From Pseudogemmobacter faecipullorum (GTDB taxonomy: Bacteria > Pseudomonadota > Alphaproteobacteria > Rhodobacterales > Rhodobacteraceae): a stretch of 64,000 nucleotides of DNA. The notes beneath the pieces are model-generated. The model made no database searches, was not told where the DNA came from, and saw nothing but the letters and a program-made list of their open reading frames with translations. Both the position numbers and the translations under genes were made by a program. The first letter of the stretch is position 1, and each line of letters starts with the position of its first letter. The stretch lies in the NCBI RefSeq assembly GCF_020539525.1, contig NZ_JACDXX010000009.1, forward strand, positions 62,001 through 126,000, given 5' to 3'. Below are positions 58,703 to 64,000 of the stretch, in pieces.

Positions 58703-59832
58703 CCGTTGGCGAGCTGTCCCGCCGTAGCGTCGATTTGCAGGAGGATATCCATGAGAAGGGCTGCGGGGTCAAGGTTAACCGCCTTGCCGCGTCTGGCCCG
58801 GGCGGTCAGGGTCTGGGCCAGCCCGGCCCAGGGCAGAGCCGCACCGGCATGGGGGGCGAGTTTCGCGAACAGCTCGGCCTCTCCCGGGGCGGCCTCGGGC
58901 GGGGTCTGGCGCCGGGCTGCGGCCCGGGCGAGGCGGGACAGGAAAAGATCAATCTGGGTCAGGATCAGATCGAATTTCTCGGCCGCACCACGCGCCGCCG
59001 CCTGTTCGGCCAGCGCCAGCGCCCGGTCGCGGTCAAGGCGTGGCAGGGTGGAAAACAGCCGCACAAGGCCGGCATAGGTTTTCAACCCGTCGAGATTGGT
59101 CAGCCGGAACGCCTCACCCGCCGAGCCGCCCGCCAGTTCCGCCAGCGCATCACGATCCTCGGGCTCAATCGCGCCCCCGGCCTGGGTCAGCGCATCCGAG
59201 AGATCCCCGGCCCCGAGCGGGGCGAGCCGCAGCTCGCGGCAGCGCGAGCGGATCGTGGGCAGCAGCCGGGCGGGCTGATGCGAGATCAGCAGGAACACCG
59301 CCCGGGGCGGCGGCTCTTCCAGCAGTTTCAGCAGGCCATTGGCGGCATTGGGGTTCATCTCATCCACGCTGTCGACAATGGCGACGCGCTTGCCGCCATC
59401 CGCCGCCGAGAGGCTGAAGAAATTTTTCAGCCTGCGGGTATCATCAATGGTGATGAACTGCGACAGCGCATTGCCTTTGTCATTGGCGGTGCGGCGCAAC
59501 AGGGCGAGGCGCGGCTCGGCCAGGGCACGCATCCGCCGTGCCACCGGGCTTTCGGGATCGGTCCCGAGGCTTTGCGGCTTTTCCGGCGCGCCAAACAGAC
59601 CGGCAGGTCCGGCCTCGGGCGTGGTCAGGAGAAAACGCGCGATCCGCCAGGCCAGTGTTGCCTTGCCGATGCCTTTGGCCCCGGTCAGCATCCAGGCATG
59701 ATGCAGCCGGCCGGTGTTAAAGGCGCGCAGGAAATCCGCCTCGGCGCTGTGCTGCCCAAACAGGGCTGCAGTGTCGCGCGGATGGGGCGCACCCTCGACG
59801 CAATCGGGTTCGGGAAGCTCAGTCTCTGCCAT
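58699..59832 (-). CDS. holB: DNA polymerase III subunit delta'
   Basis: HolB is a non-catalytic AAA+ subunit of the clamp loader. The 377-residue protein shows HAWMLTGAKGIGKATLAWRI (Walker A-like), VAIVDSVDEMNPNAANGLLK in place of a Walker B, LLEEPPPRAVFLLISHQPAR and LLPTIRSRCRELRLAPL, as in alphaproteobacterial delta' proteins. The C-terminal collar domain follows. It lies 73 bases behind tmk, the standard order. Confidence 0.93.
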   Translation of the reverse strand: MAETELPEPDCVEGAPHPRDTAALFGQHSAEADFLRAFNTGRLHHAWMLTGAKGIGKATLAWRIARFLLTTPEAGPAGLFGAPEKPQSLGTDPESPVARRMRALAEPRLALLRRTANDKGNALSQFITIDDTRRLKNFFSLSAADGGKRVAIVDSVDEMNPNAANGLLKLLEEPPPRAVFLLISHQPARLLPTIRSRCRELRLAPLGAGDLSDALTQAGGAIEPEDRDALAELAGGSAGEAFRLTNLDGLKTYAGLVRLFSTLPRLDRDRALALAEQAAARGAAEKFDLILTQIDLFLSRLARAAARRQTPPEAAPGEAELFAKLAPHAGAALPWAGLAQTLTARARRGKAVNLDPAALLMDILLQIDATAGQLANG

Positions 59833-59905
59833 AGCCTGTCATCGCTGGCGCCGGGAGGCGGTGTCAAGGGCCGGGTGCTGGCATCGCCCCACCAGGGGCG
59901 CGGGG

Positions 59906-60577
59906 TCAGCGCGGGGAAAGCGGGACAGCGTCGCGCAGGGCGGCGCGCACGGCTTCGGCCACCCTGTCCTGCGTGCCCGCGCCGTCGATCACCCGGAACC
60001 GCTCCGGCGCGGCCCCGGCAAGGGCGAGAAAGCCCTCGCGCACCCGGGTCTGGAAGCCAAGCCCCATATCCTCAAACCGCATTTCGCTGCCCTGGCGGGC
60101 CTGGGCGCGGGCCAGGCCAAGCGCCGGCTCCAGATCGATCAGCAGGGTCAGATCCGGCTCGCGCCCGATCATCAGCCGGTGCAGCTGATCGACCATGGCG
60201 CTGAGATCACCCCGGGTCAGGCCCTGAAACACCCTTGTGCTGTCGGCAAAGCGGTCACAGATCACCACCTCGCCGCGCGCAAGTGCCGGCAGGACGGTCT
60301 TTTCCAGATGATCGCGCCTTGCGGCGGTGAACAGCAGGATTTCGGTCTCGGGCGACCAGCGATCAGCATCGCCCTCAAGCACGAGGCTGCGGATCTGCTC
60401 GGCCCCGGCCGAGCCTCCAGGCTCACGGGTGAGGGTGACCTGATGGCCCTCGGCCCGCAGGGTTTCGGCCAGACGGCGGGCCTGGGTGCTTTTGCCCGAC
60501 CCGTCGATGCCTTCGAAAGAAAGAAACAGTCCGGCCAAGAGATCAGCTCGCCGGGCTGGCGGCTTCACCCGCGACAT
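59906..60577 (-). CDS. tmk: Thymidylate kinase
   Basis: Tmk phosphorylates dTMP to dTDP for DNA synthesis. The 223-residue protein has the P-loop LFLSFEGIDGSGKSTQARRL at 18-37, LTREPGGSAGAEQIR, the DRFADSTRVFQG motif and the LID region. ATG 60577 is preferred to a frame six codons longer. Its start lies 35 bases inside the end of the carboxypeptidase gene upstream, so the two are transcribed together. Confidence 0.95.
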   Translation of the reverse strand: MSRVKPPARRADLLAGLFLSFEGIDGSGKSTQARRLAETLRAEGHQVTLTREPGGSAGAEQIRSLVLEGDADRWSPETEILLFTAARRDHLEKTVLPALARGEVVICDRFADSTRVFQGLTRGDLSAMVDQLHRLMIGREPDLTLLIDLEPALGLARAQARQGSEMRFEDMGLGFQTRVREGFLALAGAAPERFRVIDGAGTQDRVAEAVRAALRDAVPLSPR

Positions 60578-61727
60578 GTTTGGACCAGAGCACACCGGCG
60601 GTGGTGCTGAGGCGGCGCAGGAAACCGGCTTTCGGTACCGAGGTTTCCGCCACCAGCGGCACGCGGTGATCGGGCAGGCCGGGCACGCGGATGATCAGCT
60701 CGGCCAGTTCAGCCCCGGCCTCAATCGGCGCCGGGACCGGGCCGGTATAGACCACCTCGGCCTCAAGACTGGTCTGACCCATGGTCGGGACCAGAAGTTT
60801 CAGATCCTTTGCCGGCACCAGACCGACCTTCGAGCTTTCGCCCATGAAAACATTGGCTTCGGTCACCCTTGTGCCGCCGGTTACCACGGTTTTTGCCGCG
60901 AACTGGCGAAAGGCCCAGTTCACGATAGCCTCAGATTCGCGCGCCCGCGCCGCATCATTGGCAAGGCCGGTGATGACAAAGACCACGCGCCGCCCGTCAT
61001 CTTTGACCGCCGAGCCGACCAGGCCATAGCCCGCTTCTTCGGTATGGCCGGTTTTCAGCCCATCGGCCTTCCAGTCGCCGCCTTTGATGCGCAGGAGCGG
61101 ATTGCGGTTCTCGCTGTTGGAGGGGACGCGGTCTTTATAGACAAAGCCGGTCATGGCAAACATCGGATAATATTCGGGATATTCCTCGATCAGCCGCACC
61201 GCCAGAATACCCAGATCCTCAAGGCTCATGCGCTGACCCGGATCGGGCCAGCCCGAGGCATTGGCAAAGGAGGAATGGGTCATGCCAAGCTCACGCGCGC
61301 GCTCGGTCATCAGCCGCGCAAAGGCCTCTTCCGATCCGGCCATGCCCTCGGCCACCACCACACAGGCATCATTTCCGGAATTGATGATGATGCCATGCAG
61401 CAGCTCTTCAATCGTCGGACGGTCGTCGGGTTTGACGAACATTTTCGAGCCGCCCATCTTCCAGGCCTTTTCCGAGACCGGGAAAGTATCGCTCATCTGC
61501 AGCCGGCCCGATTGCAGCGCTTCAAACACCATATTGATGGTCATCAGCTTTGACATCGAGGCCGGCGGCAGCGGCTCGGTGGCATTCTTGTCGAGCAGCA
61601 CCGTATGGGTCGAGACATCATAGACCCAGGCCGCGCGGGCCTCGGTTTCAAAGGCCTTGGCCGGGGCGGCGCAGGCGATGATCACAGCTGCGATGGCCTG
61701 CAGTGCTCTGAAGCGGCGGAGGGGCAT
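60543..61727 (-). CDS. dacA: D-alanyl-D-alanine carboxypeptidase (PBP5/6-type)
   Basis: The 394-residue penicillin-binding protein trims the terminal D-Ala of peptidoglycan stem peptides. After a signal peptide (LQAIAAVIIACAAPAKA) come the active-site SMSK (Ser57-Lys60, in PPASMSKLMTIN), the second motif INSGNDA and the third motif DGLKTGHT. A C-terminal PBP5-type beta domain follows. It starts 8 bases after the SPOR lipoprotein gene, a pairing common in alphaproteobacteria. The symbol reflects the family. Confidence 0.94.
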   Translation of the reverse strand: MPLRRFRALQAIAAVIIACAAPAKAFETEARAAWVYDVSTHTVLLDKNATEPLPPASMSKLMTINMVFEALQSGRLQMSDTFPVSEKAWKMGGSKMFVKPDDRPTIEELLHGIIINSGNDACVVVAEGMAGSEEAFARLMTERARELGMTHSSFANASGWPDPGQRMSLEDLGILAVRLIEEYPEYYPMFAMTGFVYKDRVPSNSENRNPLLRIKGGDWKADGLKTGHTEEAGYGLVGSAVKDDGRRVVFVITGLANDAARARESEAIVNWAFRQFAAKTVVTGGTRVTEANVFMGESSKVGLVPAKDLKLLVPTMGQTSLEAEVVYTGPVPAPIEAGAELAELIIRVPGLPDHRVPLVAETSVPKAGFLRRLSTTAGVLWSKHVAGEAASPAS

Positions 61728-61735
61728 TGGTGCTC

Positions 61736-62728
61736 CTATTTTAACAGATAGGCATCGGCAAAGCCGGCAGCCTTGATTTTCTTCAGAAGCGCCGCATCAC
61801 CGCGGGTGACAACAGTCCAGTAATCCTTGCCGCTGGCGCTTTCCTTGCGCTTCGTGGCCTGGACCCCGGCTTTGGCGAGCGCATCGACGGCGCGGGTGGC
61901 ATTGGTTTCAACCGAGAAGAAGCCGATCTGGATCGGACGACCCGATCCGGCAGCGGCGGGGGCCGCGGCGGCGGGTTTTGTCGCCGCTGCTTTGGCAGGC
62001 TCTGGCCTGGCCGCCGCAGCCTTGCCGGGGGCAGGCTTATTGGCGGCAGGGGGGGAGGCCTCTGCCGCCAGGATGGCGGCGCTTGCGCCAGCGGCAACCG
62101 GAGCGGCACCTGCTGGGGTGGCGAGGGGGGCTGCGCTGACCCCGCCGGCATCATAGCTGCCCGGGGCGGCCGCTTTGGCGGCGGCCAGGCTTTCATTGCT
62201 GTCAAGCACCGGCGCGGCGGGGGCTTTGCTCTCGGCCTGTTCGCGGCGCAAAGCGGTTACCGACAGCTTTGCCGGCTGGCCTGCCAGCAGGCCAAGCGCA
62301 TCCGCCGCATCCGAGCTGATCTGCAGTTTCGGGCCGGGATTGTCGCGCTCGCGCTTAAACAGCGCGCCGATGACGAATTTGCCATTGGCGGGGTTGCGCA
62401 TAATCACCCGCTCGGGATCGGTCACATCGGGCGAGGCCACCCAGACGCCGCCGAGGGAAGGCCGGCCGTCCCAGAGCGCCTGATCGCTGACCTGAAACAC
62501 CTGGGGGGCCTCAACATCGCGTTCGACAATCCGGGTCGAGCGCTGGGTTTTCGGTGCCGCCACCTCTCCCGGGGCGGCGGCTTCGCTGCTGTCGCTGCCG
62601 GCAACGCATCCGGCCAGAGCCATCGCCGCACCACCGGCCAGCAAGAGCTGCACCAGCGGGCGCAAAGCTGCCCGGGCCGGGCCAGCCGTGGTGATATCCG
62701 TCTCCGCCTGAAGAACTGCTCTGATCAT
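61736..62728 (-). CDS. SPOR-domain lipoprotein with an RlpA-like region
   Basis: The 330-residue lipoprotein has a lipobox at LAGC (Cys41). An RlpA/double-psi-barrel-like region spans about 95-180 (VIMRNPANGKFVIGALFKRE, SSDAADALGLL), a long Ala/Pro/Lys-rich linker follows, and a SPOR domain occupies the last 75 residues (QIGFFSVETNATRAVDALAK, DYWTVVTRGDAALLKKI). SPOR domains bind denuded septal peptidoglycan, so a role at the division site beside the downstream carboxypeptidase is likely. ATG 62728 has AGAGG upstream; the 64 codons of open frame before it are not used. Confidence 0.88.
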   Translation of the reverse strand: MIRAVLQAETDITTAGPARAALRPLVQLLLAGGAAMALAGCVAGSDSSEAAAPGEVAAPKTQRSTRIVERDVEAPQVFQVSDQALWDGRPSLGGVWVASPDVTDPERVIMRNPANGKFVIGALFKRERDNPGPKLQISSDAADALGLLAGQPAKLSVTALRREQAESKAPAAPVLDSNESLAAAKAAAPGSYDAGGVSAAPLATPAGAAPVAAGASAAILAAEASPPAANKPAPGKAAAARPEPAKAAATKPAAAAPAAAGSGRPIQIGFFSVETNATRAVDALAKAGVQATKRKESASGKDYWTVVTRGDAALLKKIKAAGFADAYLLK

Positions 62729-63248
62729 CTGCGCCTCTTGCGGCGCGGTCTGCGCCGCGCTTGGGTTGTTCTGATAACTTTGTCCGGGAACCGGGCCGAA
62801 AGGGATGGTGTAAACTGACTTGATAAACTGACCATAGGTATCGCAGATCTGCCTGCCCGGCCCGGGAACGGGCCTGAACCTGCGCTGCGGAAAAATACTG
62901 TTTCCTGCTGGCGCAATCATAGTCAGAGCGCGCGGTCAAGGAAAGGCCTCAGCGTCCGGGGCGGGATCACGAAGCAAGGAAAGGCCTGGCAGGCGCAGGG
63001 GAGAGAATCACCGGGGAGGGGCGGTGGTCCGCAAGGGCGTCACACCGGGAATTGATCGGGCATGGCCGGGTCTGCTGGCTTTTGCCGGGCGGGCAGGGAC
63101 CCAGTAAATTAAGGCTGCGGCCCTGGACAAGCGAAACCAGAGCCCTGGCGGATTGCGAAGGGTTCTGGACGCGGCCGCCGGCTTGTGATTACAACGGGAT
63201 GCGCTGTCGCCGCGCCGGAGCTTTGCCCGGCTCGGGGCCCGCGCCTGC
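62729..63248. other. Promoter region of the SPOR-dac-tmk-holB-tatD operon
   Basis: About 520 bases upstream of the SPOR gene and ahead of tRNA-Ser hold no supported gene. A stretch near 62770-62900 is less GC-rich and probably carries the operon promoter. Confidence 0.35.
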
Positions 63249-63338
63249 GGACAGGTGGCCGAGTGGTTTAAGGCTCTAGTCTTGAAAACTAGCGTGCGGG
63301 GAACCGTACCGTGGGTTCGAATCCCACCCTGTCCGCCA
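63249..63338 (+). tRNA. tRNA-Ser (anticodon TGA)
   Basis: The 90-base class II tRNA has the acceptor GGACAGG / CCTGTCC with GCCA end and the D arm GCCGAGTGGTTTAAGGC. The anticodon stem CTAGT / ACTAG surrounds loop CTTGAAA with TGA at 63283-63285, a long variable arm is present, and the T loop is TTCGAAT. It is complete although an apparent mobile element starts at its 3' end. Confidence 0.95.
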
Positions 63339-64000
63339 CGTTAGTATGAAACCGGGAACGCCGATTCCCGCCGATTTCCCTCCCTTCGTGGCCATGAGCG
63401 TCTTCAACAGGACGTTTTTGTTGCCTTTGATGTAGATCGCATCGTCCGCGACCTCGACACGCTGCGCGAAAGCCCGGACGTGTTCCCGCCGATAGCCGCC
63501 CTTTCCAAGCCGGAGCCGGGTGCGGGCTTCGGACGCCAGTTCGCGCACGGCCGCCCCGGTGATGCCCTGATGGGCCGAGCCTTTCAGCATGGCCTCGGTC
63601 CTTTCGGCATCGGCCCGCGCCTGATCCCGTAGCGCGGTCAACCCCGCGATCCGTTCGCCAAGGGCAGATTCGGCCGGATCGAGCGAACCGGCCTCGATGG
63701 CGTCGTAGAGCCGCTTGAGGCGCATGTCGGCCTCGGCCGCGCGCTGGTTCAATTCGGCGATGTGCTGGCTGCGCCGCTCGACGCTCTCCTGCCGGCGATC
63801 CAGCAGCGATGCGAGGATTTCTTCGATCCGCTCGGGATCGAGAAGCCGTTCCTCGATGTGACCGACCACGATGCGGTCGAGCTTGTCCATGGGAATCGCC
63901 CGGCCCTTGCAGCCGGTTTCGCCCTGCCGCGCCCGGATCGAACAGGCATAATAGCGGTAGCGGCCGTTCTTGCCGGTGCGCAGCGTCATCGCGCCGCCGC
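63276..64000 (-). CDS. Large serine recombinase, C-terminal part (5' end outside window)
   Basis: The visible 241 codons belong to the zinc-ribbon and coiled-coil region of a large serine recombinase: MTLRTGKNGRYRYYACSIRA with paired cysteines (YYAC, GETGCKG), then a long helical stretch (RRSQHIAELNQRAAEADMRL) and AFAQRVEVADDAIYIKG. The catalytic domain would be encoded beyond the right edge. The frame runs into tRNA-Ser and ends inside it, giving the false tail WRTGWDSNPRYGS, an antisense translation of the tRNA. This is what is expected when an element has inserted at the tRNA, so the junction is near 63339 and the native C-terminus was probably different. Confidence 0.85.
   Translation of the reverse strand, partial: GGAMTLRTGKNGRYRYYACSIRARQGETGCKGRAIPMDKLDRIVVGHIEERLLDPERIEEILASLLDRRQESVERRSQHIAELNQRAAEADMRLKRLYDAIEAGSLDPAESALGERIAGLTALRDQARADAERTEAMLKGSAHQGITGAAVRELASEARTRLRLGKGGYRREHVRAFAQRVEVADDAIYIKGNKNVLLKTLMATKGGKSAGIGVPGFILTWRTGWDSNPRYGSPHASFQD
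63330..63350. mobile_element. Putative left attachment junction of an integrated element at tRNA-Ser
   Basis: The 3' end of an intact tRNA-Ser is followed directly by a serine recombinase gene reading towards it. The right-hand end of the element and the matching att copy are outside the window. Confidence 0.5.

Noticed and set aside
63276-63338. Peptide WRTGWDSNPR at the end of the recombinase frame
   Set aside because: This is the antisense translation of tRNA-Ser, a familiar artefact, not a protein domain.

Overview
The window is GC-rich, densely packed chromosomal DNA that looks like an alphaproteobacterium of the Rhodobacterales (Rhodobacter/Paracoccus relatives). The signs are a glyQ - small membrane protein - glyS operon, a SAM-II riboswitch ahead of metZ, an aa3-type CtaD, IspZ, FolE2 in place of FolE, a glmM-folP-folB cluster, and alpha-type short intergenic spacers with GC hairpin terminators. 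Most of it is core metabolism with a few transport and regulatory genes. No CRISPR array, insertion sequence or rRNA operon is visible.

Layout. 1-9 kb: start of an aromatic-acid-type MFS transporter, oligoendopeptidase F, a proteasome-type protease, a LysR regulator, a DUF481-like outer-membrane protein and xseA. 8-15 kb: two paralogous exported proteins behind an AlkB-type alkane monooxygenase, ftsY-ispZ, a GST, a class V aminotransferase. 14.5-19 kb: two overlapping Lrp/AsnC genes divergent from ilvC, a TNase-like nuclease and an MHS-family transporter. 19-25 kb: a secreted protein, glmM, folP, a folB fusion and a SleB-type hydrolase. 25-35 kb: a PPDK-like gene behind glyQ-DUF6446-glyS, then an exported trypsin-fold protein that has lost its catalytic triad, and trkH. 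35-45 kb: DUF1287/folE2, metZ with its riboswitch, a UbiH-like hydroxylase, a HAD nucleotidase, a GntR regulator, a frame-broken glycosyltransferase, carA and a YqeY protein. 45-51 kb: DUF2244, ctaD, lipB, tRNA-Leu(GAG), tspO. 51-56 kb: a four-gene polyamine-type ABC transporter operon. 56-63 kb: a tight minus-strand run SPOR lipoprotein - D,D-carboxypeptidase - tmk - holB - tatD - MBL hydrolase, then an AEC transporter. The right edge holds tRNA-Ser(TGA) abutted by the 3' part of a large serine recombinase, probably the edge of an integrated element.

How genes fit together. Folate synthesis is represented by folE2, folB and folP, with glmM coupled to cell-wall precursor supply. The cell-envelope group is dacA-like, SPOR/RlpA-like, SleB-like, DUF1287 and the pseudo-trypsin. 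tmk-holB-tatD links nucleotide supply and replication. Methionine synthesis (metZ) is under S-adenosylmethionine control and ilvC is probably under the adjacent Lrp pair.

No wholly new multigene system is evident. The most unusual items are the pseudo-trypsin with SPOR-like and peptidoglycan-binding domains (31.6-33.4 kb), the PPDK-like protein with an eroded ATP-binding half in the glycyl-tRNA synthetase operon, the folB fusion, and the glycosyltransferase split at a seven-base G tract. All calls are from reading the sequence; no database search was run.
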